From contig RCSZ01000011.1 of the NCBI GenBank assembly GCA_014898425.1, positions 1,362,501 to 1,426,500 on the forward strand: DNA of 64,000 nt. The letters are read 5' to 3'. The stretch's first letter is position 1. Every line of letters begins with the position of its first letter. Below, piece after piece: positions 45,075 to 56,073 of this stretch. The DNA comes from Botryotinia globosa. Its lineage: Eukaryota > Ascomycota > Leotiomycetes > Helotiales > Sclerotiniaceae. The position numbers were made by a program, and so were the translations under genes. Below the pieces are notes generated by a model. The model saw only the letters and a program-made list of their open reading frames with translations. It was not told the origin of the DNA and ran no database searches.

Positions 45075-45930
45075 TGGATTGCTATTGTTTTCATAATGAT
45101 TACCTACCTAGGTAAGATCAGGCAAGGCAAGAAGATTTCAACCACGCGACAACCTTCTAGATATGGGCTTGGCTACGAGTATACAAGGTTACTTTGTATT
45201 ACTTGAAACTTTATATCAAGGTCAAGAATCAAGATCTGCTACATCCTACAACTTCAAAAATGGGAGATAACTCGGTACGACAACGCGAGTCCGAGTGCGA
45301 GTGCGAGTCCGAATCCGATATCAATTCATGATATATAAGTTTATCGAGTAGGCCATCCATCGAGTAGGCCATCCATCGGATCCTTGTACTGGTTCAATTC
45401 GACATGCCTACTAGGTACAGACCAAACCTACGGACTCCGGCTACTTCAATTCCGCAGCAGTTTATGCATGCACTGCGAGATGAAAGTTTAGATTCTTGGG
45501 AGACCATACCTAATGGCCAGGATTCCCACACATTGAACAAGGTAGTATGTATTCACAGACGAATTGGGAATGGAAGGCGAAGAAGTTTCCCCAATAATGT
45601 AGCGGATAATGTTCAGTGGTCCGGATTCCCGAGGAAGCAAAACTGGCAATCTCCTTGGGTTCCCACTCATATTATTTCCCTACTTCGTACACGATGTACA
45701 GAGTACACACCGATACTTATCAATACGGGCTAATTTGGACCCCTCAATATGGGTCGCTTATGACTTGTAGGTTGTAAGTTGTAACAAACCTTTCATTCCT
45801 TTATTTAACTTTTCCATCGGTGTTGTGGAACATCCGTTGAACTTGCACCTGATATACCGGAACTATGTTATATTATCATAATGTACCTATGTTCTGAGTC
45901 CTATTCCTCCCCCCCCTTTCAAGTTGAAAG

Positions 45931-45970
45931 GCACACGAGTGCACACGAGTGCACACGAGTGCACACGACT
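45931..45970. repeat. 10-bp tandem repeat GCACACGAGT
   Basis: Three perfect copies and one with a last-base change, in an intergenic region. Confidence 0.85.
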
Positions 45971-46357
45971 AATCACTTATCATATGTAAGAACGTTGGGA
46001 AATCGCCATGGAATAGGTATGATGTATCGTTTCTATAAAGTATGTATCTACGGAGTACTGTACTTACTTTGGTAGCATGACCATTCAAACCCTGTGCCAT
46101 CAATGCCATGCATTTCTTTGATTTGCTTCAAGTATTATTTTAGAATCAGTCTAACCTATATTTTGACATAATTGTGGACGTCATAAACACTACTTAGAGT
46201 ACTATATCCTAGTCTTTGCTAACTTTCCTTGGGGCTCCATGGGCCGCGGTCTAAAGTCCTTCCTTAATTGCATTTCTTTTTTATCTTCATTTCAATCCCT
46301 ATCTTCCTTTCTCATTCTCTAGACATCTTCATTTTTGATACCTGCTTCCGGTTAATC

Positions 46358-47667
46358 ATGGCGGGTGTCTTTGACGCCGTTGGGCGTTTTTTCCTTCACA
46401 TATACAGAACTCTACTCAATAGGTAGGTGAATCAAATTCCGAGAAAACCTCTACTTCTCGGTGTGATCTTTTCAGAAAAATACTAACATGTGTGTAGACA
46501 TTCATTTTTTGGTTTACTTAGACATATTTTAATTAACATGACTTTTATTCTTATATGGATAACTACTTTCAAAAACGGTAACTTCAGATTTACCCTCAAT
46601 TGATACCTTTCCATACTAATTCGATTTTCAAAGCATGGCGAATCGATTCCTCCATCCGGCCATTAATTGATGTTAACTACCTCGAAACATTGGATAGACG
46701 AGTTTTTGGATTCTCGATGTTTGGTCTTGCATCACAATTTACCTGCTCGGCAATTGGAATGCTTTGGATGTATACCCTCACACGAAAGAAAATATCGATA
46801 ATCGCTGGACTACCTCCTCTTCTCCTCAATATCCTCTACGCACTTTCCCATAACCTCTCCGAACCCCTTGATGTTTTCGCTTGGCTATCGTATGGTGTTA
46901 TCCACTTCATCTCTCCCTTCCTCGCCGCCTTTTGGCTTTGGCTATTTGCACCTCCCGGAGTTGTGTCCATGTTCGCCTGGTCTTTCGGTATTCAAAACTG
47001 TCTGGGAATAATGACCCATCTATCCTTCCCCTCAGCCGCTCCTTGGTATGGCGATCAATACGGCTATCCTCTCCCACCTGGAAACTACAGTATGCCCGGT
47101 TCCGCTGCTGGCCTCGTGCGCGTCGACAAAGTCCTCGGAACCCATATCTACGCCAATGCATTCAAAGCCTCTCCTTTGGTTTTCGGCGCATTTCCTTCCC
47201 TACATGGAGCATTCAGCTGCTGTTGTTTCTTCTTCGTAGGCCGCTACTCCAGAAAAGGAACTTTCATACTCGGGTTTTACGTATTATGGCAATGGTTTTC
47301 GACAATGTATTTGCGTCACCATTGGCGGATCGATCTTTTGGGTGGACTCGCTTATAGTGCATTTGCTTTTTCGCTTTTCTACCGCGGTTTGCAGAAAATC
47401 GATAGGGCGTATGCGACGGGAGTTAGTGGGGGAAATGGTTGGCAAAGACTTTGGGAGGGAACGAGGTTGCAGTATTGGTTTGATCGGAGACCCGCGCAGC
47501 AGGGTTATGAGGTGCTCTTGGAAGAACATGAATTTAATAAGGAGGCAAGGGGAGAGCATAGAGAAATCGACAGTCCGGGATCATCCCGGGAAGATTTGGA
47601 GGGTGCGTGGGTGAGGGATGAGGGGGTTACTTGGACGGTTAGAGATACGGAGAGGAGGTCGAGGTAG
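46358..47667 (+). CDS. AUR1-family PAP2 enzyme (inositol phosphorylceramide synthase type)
   Basis: Exons: 46358-46422, 46498-46577 and 46634-47667 (392 residues). The second intron was chosen because its TACTAAT branch and AAAG acceptor keep the frame, while reading on would reach a stop. AUR1 enzymes transfer phosphoinositol to ceramide in the Golgi, an essential sphingolipid step. Family features are TWSFG-like FAWSFGIQNCLGIMTHLSFP, the motif SAAPWYGDQYG, SMPGSAAGLVRVDKVLG, the PAP2 core FGAFPSLHGAFS and YLRHHWRIDLLGGLAYSAF with the two catalytic-type histidines. About seven membrane helices are visible. The tail is hydrophilic and acidic. It could be the main IPC synthase or a paralogue; the Gly in SLHGA, where SLHAA or SLHSG is usual, makes me lean toward a divergent member. 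Confidence 0.85.
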
Positions 47668-48909
47668 AGTGGGTGAGGTGATATCTGGAAGAGATAATAT
47701 TTCCGTGTCGAAGATGACATGGAAAGAAGAGTTGTGGAAGTACAATATATGAAGGAGCAGCATTGATATATGCATGCAGGGCATTGGAAACTGGAATTGG
47801 CATTTAATACCTAGGTACCTAACGGTTGTGCATATAATTGATACGGATAAGGAGTATATAAAACGAGTCTCGGTATCATGAATATACGAGAGAGTACCAA
47901 TAAGAGTATATAAATATATAAAATAGGTATATAGGAATAAACGGAATAACAAATCTTACAACTGGCCATTCCTGAATCTATTTATACTTGTATTCTTACA
48001 TCCCCCTCCTAGTAGGTAGAACATCCACATACCCAAGAACCACCCAACAGACAACAGACAACAGATTATACACAACCAAACTCCTCGAAATCATCCCATT
48101 CTACAAATACATCTCTTACCCTATCGAATATGCATTATACCACTCGTTGATTCATCTCAAGCATAGCACCTCGTCTCATAACATAACATCTACTCTCTCC
48201 ATACCATCCATATCCTCAAATCATTGTCTCAACCCATCCCTATCCCATTTCCCCTCACACCTATATCGACACTCCCAATCCCCCACACTCTATCCCCAAA
48301 GGCTTGTAAGCTCCTTCCCCTTCATCCTTCCTCCACACCTTACCCCCGTATTCCTTTAATTACTGTCCCTCTATCTTCCCCCTCTTACAACAAATAACTA
48401 GCTAGGTAGCTCCCATTCATTGATAACCAAAGTACATCGTATACCTAGGCAATCGTGTAGTAGAAATATAGATGCTTATATGATTTGCACAGACAATAAT
48501 CATCAAGTCTGCAAGAGATTCATAGGAACCTATAGTTTTCGACAGACATATCTAGCAGGTAGTCACTCCGAGAAAGGTAACGAATCCACAATCATCTCTT
48601 CACCTCACTTCACTTCATATGTAATTTCAATTTAGGAAAGATAAATCGTTACTTTTATTTCATATTCATCCACTCTTTCCTTCAATATGCATCCATTAAG
48701 CAATTCGATGAACTTCCATCCCATAAACGAACCAAGAAATCCACTATGTGTATACCCTGACTCTCACCAAATAACTCTGATGAATCGAGCAAAATATATC
48801 CATATAAGTCCTTTTGTATCATCTGAGAACTCCTCGTATAGTATCTCTGCTTTCTTGAAATGAAGTTGAATGAAATGAACGTTGAGTCATTTGTCATAAG
48901 GGGAATCAT
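47668..48909. other. Intergenic region between convergent genes
   Basis: 3' flanks of the PAP2-family gene and Wos2. Pyrimidine-rich DNA near 48060-48370. A TACCTAGGTA motif lies near 47810. No gene seen. Confidence 0.4.
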
Positions 48910-49956
48910 CTAAGCGACCTCGGTGATCTTAGCAGCTGGCGCTTCGGAAGCTTCCTCCTCTCCTTCAAGTGCTGGCATTTCGTCGTCGTCCTCATCATCT
49001 TCACCCTCATCATCATCGCCCATTCCACCCATTCCTGGCATGCCAGCTCCTCCGAGTTTCGAGAAATCAATACCACCGAAATCTCCACCCGCTCCTCCCA
49101 TCATGTCTCCCATTCCTGGCATTCCACCTAAAAATGGTCTGTTAGTCTATTGTCCAGCCCTATGTTCAACCAAATACGGAAAACTTACCCATGCCACCCA
49201 TCTGGCTCAAATCCTCCTCAGGAGCCTCATCTTGCTCATCCTCATCAACCCACTTATCGAAATCGGTCTTCAAGTAATGAACCTTCTTGGAATCCTTCAA
49301 TAATCTAGGCCAGAACTCCTCCTTCAACTCCTTCTTTCTCAAGACGAATTGAGTGTTCTTTTGTGTGTGGTTGTACTTGGAAGCACTCTCATCGATCTCT
49401 TCGTAGAATTCCAAGGTAACTGCATATGCACGCTTGAGAGACTCGGAGTAGCCGGAGTATGTAAGAGATTGGGACTTGAGATCGATCTTTGGTTCCTTGA
49501 CATCGGGAACGCTGATGGTTAAGTAGATGAAATTCTTTTCCGCTTCGGTCTTGTTGGATCTTTGAGCCCAGAGAACTATGTATAATTGATTAGTGATATA
49601 TTCAGATATCGAGTATACATATGTATATATGTGTCTGTGTATGAGTGGTATAAAGTAAATAGCTCTGAGCAGTTACTGGCTCTTGCTTATGAATTTTGAG
49701 GCTTCAGCCTGCAGTACCCCTCATTGAAAAAGTAATGTGGGATGCAACAGATTAACCTCAAAAACATAGCTAGCCACAGAAACCACCAAAGACTGATATT
49801 CATTTGAAATGGCACGAATTCCAAGCAGCAGGCTGAAGTGACAAGAGCTGAGCTTTGAGTTGTGGCAAGTAGAGAAGCTCGATACCCTCTCTATCGCAAC
49901 ACTCGCAAGAAAGAAAAGAGCTAACAAAGCTTACCTTCAGGTGTTGATTCAGCCAT
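48910..49956 (-). CDS. wos2: Hsp90 co-chaperone p23/Sba1 (Wos2)
   Basis: Exons: 49956-49935, 49575-49189 and 49127-48910 (208 residues). p23 proteins bind the closed ATP state of Hsp90 and slow its ATPase so that client proteins mature. The CS domain covers about residues 8-110: VLWAQRSNKTEAEKNFIYLT, DVKEPKIDLKSQSLTYSGYS, and the conserved FVLRKKELKEEFWPRLLKD, followed by KTDFDKWVDEDEQDE, which carries the signature Trp-Pro and Lys-Trp-Val-Asp elements. The tail is a Gly/Met repeat (GGMGGMPGMGDMMGGAGG), then a strongly acidic run ending PAAKITEVA. The first intron, right after codon seven, is 359 nt, much longer than others in the window. Assignment is firm. Confidence 0.94.
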
Positions 49957-50066
49957 TGTGATAGAAAGTCTTTTTGTATGAAAAATGAACTAGAAAAGGC
50001 TGTTGATGCGAAAATTGAATTGGGGTATCAAGCAAAAGGTTTGTACAGAGTTGGTATTGTTCTTGT

Positions 50067-50099
<33 letters not shown>

Positions 50100-50763
50100 A
50101 GAAGAGAGAAATTATTGAGAGGGGTTTAAAGAAAGGATTGGCGAACTTTCTATTTGTTACTTCTTGCTGTGTGCAGACAAACGAGGCTGGAGCCAGCTAG
50201 ATTTAGATGTATGGAACCTGCGAGAACATTGGGGAAAGTACAATTGGAATGGTAAAAGTGAGTGATAGATAGGGAGAGAGCAATAATGAGCATTCTTTGA
50301 TTTACAGCAAGTACATTTACCATAGATGATGTAATTAATTTCCTATTATAGCTTTTTTGTAAGATATATGCCTTATTTTACTATTTTGTTCAATTTATTA
50401 AATAAAGTCTGTAAATAATTAAAGAAATTATTTCTTTTTCCAGTAGAGAAGTAGAAAAGCGTGAAAAGGTAACCGCAGACATCTGATTGAGCTTGGACCT
50501 AAACTACTGTTATTATACTACCGACCTAGTAGGTATCCTATGGACATGTATCTATCCGTACATCGTATCAATCACCATCACTTATCGGCAGACTTCCACT
50601 TATCACATCACACTTATTACTAGGTAGGGGACCTACAATTTCATTCAATACAATCAAATCATCAAGGAACCTACCTGTCTTCAACCTTCAATTTCTCTCT
50701 TCATTAACACGGCTACAAACCTCCAATTCATTCTGAGAGTAAATCATATTCAAAACACCCATC
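49957..50763. promoter_or_regulatory. Divergent promoter region of Wos2 and Vps24
   Basis: Contains a GTT repeat at about 50063-50100 in the Wos2 leader. The middle (50330-50440) is AT-rich. No operator could be named. Confidence 0.4.
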
Positions 50764-51561
50764 ATGGAATCCATAAGAGCCGTATTCTTCAAACCCGATC
50801 CTCAAGTTCAAGTGTGTACACTCCCCAAAACATACCATGCCATATCAATACCATACATACATACCCATCCATTCCCATTTTCCTCTAATCCATCCATCTC
50901 CCCTCATCTAATCCTCCCCCAGGTCCGCAAATGTAACAATCTCATTCGCCAAAACACCCGCAAACTCGACCGAGACATCGCCGCCCTCAAAGCCGTCGAA
51001 AACAAAACCCGCAATCTAATCATCGCCGCCAACAAACGCGCCCAACGCAATCCCTCCCAAGCCAAACAAGCCGCTCAAGAAACTCGCATCTTCGCGCGCG
51101 AATTAATCCGCACCCGAAATACTTCCCGCAGACTCGTCACATCGAAAGCCCAATTGCAGAGTGTGAATATGCAAGTTAATGAAGCGTTTGCGGTGAGGAA
51201 AATCGAGGGCAGTATCAAGGCGAGTGTGGGCATTATGAAGGATGTGAACAGTCTGGTGCGATTACCGGAGTTGATGGGGACGATGAGGGAACTGAGTCAG
51301 GAATTGGTAAAGGCGGGGATTATTGAGGAGATGGTTGGGGATATGATGCCTGATCAGTTGGAAGAAGAGGATGAAGAGGCGGAGGAAGAGGTTGATAAGG
51401 TACTTGGAGAGATATTGCAGGATAGAATGTCTAAGGTGGGAGCAACGCCAAATTTGCCGGCAGCGCCTGTACAAGAGGAAGTTGCTGCGGAAGAGGAAGA
51501 CGAGGATGCCGAGGCTATGTTGAATCAAATGAGAGGAAGGTTACAAGCTTTGAAGAGTTAG
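50764..51561 (+). CDS. vps24: ESCRT-III subunit Vps24 (CHMP3)
   Basis: Exons: 50764-50811 and 50923-51561 (228 residues); the 111-nt intron is in frame and could be mistaken for coding DNA. Vps24 joins Vps2 to cap Snf7 filaments that bud vesicles into multivesicular bodies. The N-terminus MESIRAVFFKPDPQVQVRKC matches the family start with the amphipathic helix. A basic helical hairpin follows (IRQNTRKLDRDIAALKAVEN, FARELIRTRNTSRRLVTSKA). The highly conserved MKDVNSLVRLPELMGTMREL is intact. The C-terminal half is acidic and autoinhibitory in type. It ends MLNQMRGRLQALKS, a MIM1-like helix for Vps4 binding. Vps2 is the nearest alternative, but the first 20 residues and the end favour Vps24. Confidence 0.92.
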   Translation: MESIRAVFFKPDPQVQVCTLPKTYHAISIPYIHTHPFPFSSNPSISPHLILPQVRKCNNLIRQNTRKLDRDIAALKAVENKTRNLIIAANKRAQRNPSQAKQAAQETRIFARELIRTRNTSRRLVTSKAQLQSVNMQVNEAFAVRKIEGSIKASVGIMKDVNSLVRLPELMGTMRELSQELVKAGIIEEMVGDMMPDQLEEEDEEAEEEVDKVLGEILQDRMSKVGATPNLPAAPVQEEVAAEEEDEDAEAMLNQMRGRLQALKS

Positions 51562-52566
51562 GTGGGGAAGACATAGAAATTGGGTTTTGTATACCTCATT
51601 TGGAGTCTGGCTGGAGTTCGGATTGGAGTTCTGGCTGAGTTTGTATATGCTTAGAGGCATTTTTCTGGTGGTCTTAGCATGGGTCAATACAGAAGGGTTG
51701 TCCAAAATCCCTTGCTGGTCTATTACTTTATGCATGTTTATAACATATTACATGATAATAGACATCTCCATGATTTAATTCAAGATGAGTAGAGCGAAGA
51801 GGTTAAGGGTGGGTGGCATGACGTCGTCGATATTCACTTCTATTACGATATCACATAACATATGGCCATACCCCTAAAGGTACGCAAGCAAGCAATCAAT
51901 GAATACTAGATAAAATATAATTCCTATTCTCAAGCATACCATTTCCCTTGTAAACTTATTACTCAAATCTCCCTAGCGATAATTCATTCCAAGATTAAAA
52001 GAAGATCGAGGGTAGAAGAAGTAAACATGATATCCAGCATCCATTCAAATCATCAACCCCGTTATCGAGTCCGGTCCATTTGCCATTCTCTTCGATTCCC
52101 ATTGTCAATTCCATATCCAAGCCTAAGAAATAACAGAAGGAACAATATATAAACTCCAACTTTCCTTCCTCCCACATTCAAGAATATCGAAATTCAAATC
52201 CAAATAAATAGGCCGTTATTGTCATCTCTTCTCAACCTTCTCGTCTCATCTCATCTCATCTTGTCAATATGCCCCCCTATTAATATCTCGTCCTTTTACC
52301 CTCCATTGGGTTGAGCTTTTCTTTCCTTGTGTCCATGCGTCGAAACACAAAATGCAAAGTAAGAGAAAAAGGTATCTGGGTAAGTCCACTGAATAGTAGG
52401 AACTGACAGTCAATCAACCCCGAATAGAGGAGGATATAAGGTAATGGGAAGATCCATCCATAAAATGAAAGATTCGCCAAGCAAACACTCCGAAGCAAAG
52501 CCTCGGAGAAGGAAAAAGGGGATAAAGCAGAAAATGCGAGGAAGCATAAAAACCTGCGGACAACAT
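51562..52566. other. Intergenic region, no supported gene
   Basis: 3' flanks of convergent Vps24 and the Zn2Cys6 gene. A CTCAT repeat lies near 52243-52260. Nothing else is seen. Confidence 0.4.
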
Positions 52567-54723
52567 CTAAAATCCCGGATGTACAGGAGCATCAAGTAAT
52601 TGCAATTCCTCCAGATATCCCTGTTCCTCTTGCATATTCCTAATAAAGCCCTCTTCACCAGCCTCACCCCACCACCCTCTCTCAACAACCTCCTTTTTCC
52701 TCTGCCAAATCTCACTCGCTACTCCTTTAACCTGTCCAAATGCTCTTCCGGCACTAGGCCAGACTTGCCATAAAGTTTTCAGAGCCCCAGTATTCAATTT
52801 CAATTGTTGTTTCAAATCGTCATTAGGGCAGAGAACAGACCAACAAGAGAGATGGACTACAGAGGCAAGAGTTACGACGCAGGTGAAGAAATGTGTGTGG
52901 CGGATCAAGGGAACGGGGAGAGTAATGAGTTTGGAGATTGACTGGGCGGCGGTAACGGTTTTGACGGCGTGAATGTTGTAGGTTAAACCGGGCATGATGG
53001 GGTGGTGAGGAGCACAGGAGGTTATGGGAGTAGTGATGCTACTATCTAATTCCGAGAGCTCACGGTGGAGAACAATAGTCGCGCTAAATAGATGAAGGGT
53101 TAGTTTATGTGAGAAGTCGAGGCAATGTTGTGGAAAAGGAAAGTGATCAAAGATTAAAGGCTAAGAGGGTTTGACGGAAGATAAATAAGTGGAAAACATA
53201 CGCTTCTGTAATCATATTCGCTTGGAACAGCATCTCATCAAGCTTGCCATCACCACTGACGAGTTGTCTCTTGTTATCTGGTAGATGTAAACGAAAATTT
53301 ACAAGATACGCATCAAGACGATCGACGGCGGAACTGTCAGGATGTGGATTGTTCATCTTTCCCGTCAATAGTCGACCTAAGTTTCGGATCGCAGAGATAC
53401 GATATGTGAAAGAGGAGTAGCTGTAATCACGATGTTCAAAATCCTCATCGTCAAAGTCTGTAAGGAAATGAGGGGATGGAATATTCTGATATTTGTCAGT
53501 ACGGTAGTTTCGAAAGTTAGGTACGACGGGAAATTCTTGGGTATCAATTAGGGAGGACTCACTCCATTAATATATTCGCTCTCTTCACATGGAAGTCCAA
53601 CTTCTGCGGGTATGTCCTTCATAGGAAAGAAGCTCTTTTGGTGAACGCCAGCAATCATCCCATCAACCACAAACATTTCCCACCAAGTACGACGCCAACT
53701 CTCTTCCAAACTAGACCAGCCATTTCCATGCATAGAAGCAAAATCTCTTTTGTTCATTCCCAGTTGCAATGCCAACTCTCGAGCATCAGTAAGGACTTCC
53801 AAGGCCTTCTCTTGATATGTATAACCATCAAGTCCAATGCAAAGAACAAGCATTGCCTGAACTTTGAATCCATCCTTGGGACAATCTGGACGATAAATTG
53901 CTCGTTCAGCTTCTAGACATAGCGCCGTAGTAGGTGCTTGATCTATGAAGAATGAACCCACATATCTCATAGCAGCTTCTAAGTGCTCCAGTTGTTTTTT
54001 CTCCTTGAGCAATCTAAACAGATTATCTCTTGGGAGAAGAAATGGGTGTGCGGGCCAAAAATGATAATAAAATGCTTCGATACATTTTTGTCGAAGGTCT
54101 AATCCGTTATATTGAGGTTTATTGACGTCTAAAACCGTTTGATCTCTATTAATAACATAAGACGGAGGATTTGCCGGACCGAACGGTAGCGTCTGTAGTC
54201 TATTGTCGGGAGGTGTAGCTAATCCACTGGGAATGTTGGCCGAATTACCGGTGGTATTGATGGTTGTAGATGATGTCCCTGGTCGAACTAATGGACAAGC
54301 TCTGGCATTGTTTGATTGAGTTGACGTCGATGCCGCCGTCTTGTTTTGAGCCCCATTACGTCTTGGACCCTTAAAGCCTCGACGACTTCTCACGTAGACA
54401 CATCCATATTCATTAGTAGAGCATCTAGAACATGGACTAAAGCCATCGCATTTGAGGTGCTTGGAGCGACAAGCGACGCATGCTGCCGGGACTGTAATCC
54501 GGTCCTTTTGATGGTCCGGAACGACTGCTAACTGTCTTTCACCTTGTTTCTGAGGCACATGATCGGAAGTTGGTGATAGTGATGAAGCATTACTCGTCGA
54601 AGGCGTTTGGATGGGAGAAATGGAATCCATAGCTCTAGTGGTCAGATTTGATGTGGATGTGGATGTGGATGAATTGCTCGCCGACCAAAACATATGAGGC
54701 ACAGAAGTAGAGGTCTGCTGCAT
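52567..54723 (-). CDS. Zn2Cys6 binuclear cluster transcription factor with fungal-specific TF domain
   Basis: Exons: 54723-53563, 53485-53202 and 53083-52567 (653 residues). The cluster CVACRSKHLKCDGFSPCSRC plus a sixth Cys (positions 82, 85, 92, 98, 101, 108) has the spacing C-x2-C-x6-C-x5-C-x2-C-x6-C, which binds two zinc ions and usually CGG half-sites. The N-terminal 70 residues are Ser/Thr-rich. The middle homology region (fungal_trans) begins near residue 205 with CIEAFYYHFWPAHPFLLPRD and includes GLDGYTYQEKALEVLTDARE and SWRRTWWEMFVVDGM, a family signature. The C-terminal part lacks further motifs. No biosynthetic cluster surrounds it and its targets cannot be told from here; the nearest transporter-type gene is the ABCG gene 6-8 kb away. 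An upstream ATG would be out of frame, and 54723 is the first in the open frame. Confidence 0.9.
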
Positions 54724-56073
54724 TGGAAAGTCAATACTGCAACCCTGGTACAGAGCGTCGAATGATTGATGGATATTCTATCCTTGTACTACGATATTGG
54801 ATAGGAAATGCTGACTACCGTAGTAATTGTGGTACCTAGCGAGGTCCCCGATGAGCCCGAATAGATTGAGTACAAGAAGGTTTGATGAGTTTAGTACAAA
54901 CACGTCAATGATATGCTGACAGCGATGTCGTTTGTGTTCAACTGGGTCCAATTCAAATCTTTATAAAGGGTGGAGGGAGCCACGAGAATGAAATAATGCT
55001 GTGAACTTGTGTTGGGAGATGTTGAGAGAACGGACGGACAGCCTCAATATAACGATGGGGACCTCTCACTCCTGGTGCGAACAAGTTGTTATTGAATGCA
55101 TGCGGAGTGGTCCATCCGTTCAATCGATTTTCTATCTGACATACAGTTGTTTAATGCGTAGGTATGCGTAGTTGATGCGTAGTTGATGCGTATCTCCTTT
55201 CATTTACTTTGGAGCACAAGAAGCAAAGAAATCCTATTGGAGCTGAGTCCCGAGAGTGGTTTAATTCATCATACACGTGACCCTGGTTTCTTTTTACATC
55301 GATTGATTCGGATTTCCCCTTCATTATCCGCGATTGATAGAAAATCTCCTCAGCTCTGCATTTTCCTTGCATTCAATCTGCATATAAAAGGTTAAGATTA
55401 TCTATCTCACCTGGGAAACTTCCCGCCATCTGCCACTTTCTCATCACACCCTAAGAGAGAGAGACAACTTACAAGAGAGGGCTGTGATGCGAAATCTGCC
55501 TTTTGACACCTGCATAGTTGTGGAGAATAATATCAAAAGCGATTGGGTAAGGTATATGAGCATGCCCACAATGAGGCTGGCTCGCCGGTAGATGAATCTT
55601 TATCATTTTATGATACGATGGGATAATGTCTATCTGAATTACACTCAACGGCGTTGCAGCAGTCACTAGTCGATCATTTTGTCATTGGCTTCTTTTTCCT
55701 CATTGAGGTTGCGTGTTTCCTTCAATATAGTTTCTGAAAAGCTTCAGTCTCACATACAACATCGAAGAAGGATTGTAAGCAATAAGAATTTTTCGAGCGC
55801 CATCTGCGGATCCGCGGACCTACCCCAGTTTTTCTTTTGCCAGCCAGGTTTTCTTTGCCCAGCAAATATCTGCGCAGGAAACAATTCAGCAGCATCGTCT
55901 TTTGATGGAAGGGCTTCAACCGCAATTCGTTCATACTTGCCGTTATTAGACAACCGGCCCTTTTGGTTCAATCGGTTCCATATTCTAGACCACCCGTGCC
56001 GTGATTTGTTTGCCTCGCATGCCTCGGTAGTACAATCAAATTTCCCGACACACCATTTCACTTCTTTTGAAAT
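54724..56073. promoter_or_regulatory. Divergent promoter region of the Zn2Cys6 and HeLo-pseudokinase genes
   Basis: The two genes face away from each other. GCGTAGTTGAT repeats lie near 55156-55192. A plus-strand open frame at 55679-56095 has no family match and overlaps the start region of the next gene in another frame, so it is not called. Confidence 0.4.

Larger units (their letters stand above)
44683..46357. other. Intergenic region rich in microsatellites
   Basis: Contains a TTG repeat and a 16-copy TTATTG array (44944-45074), TACCTAGGTA motifs near 44828 and 45107, a duplicated 17-bp GAGTAGGCCATCCATC unit near 45346-45380 and a 10-bp repeat (45931-45970). Open frames across the TTATTG array encode Leu, Val or Asn homopolymers and are not genes. 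The end is the promoter of the PAP2-family gene. Confidence 0.5.

Noticed and set aside
44889..45206. Open frames with poly-Leu, poly-Val or poly-Asn on both strands
   Set aside because: They are readings of the TTATTG microsatellite, open in several frames because the repeat contains no stop codon in them.
45404..45733. Plus-strand open frame of 109 codons
   Set aside because: No recognised motif; it lies in repeat-rich intergenic DNA.
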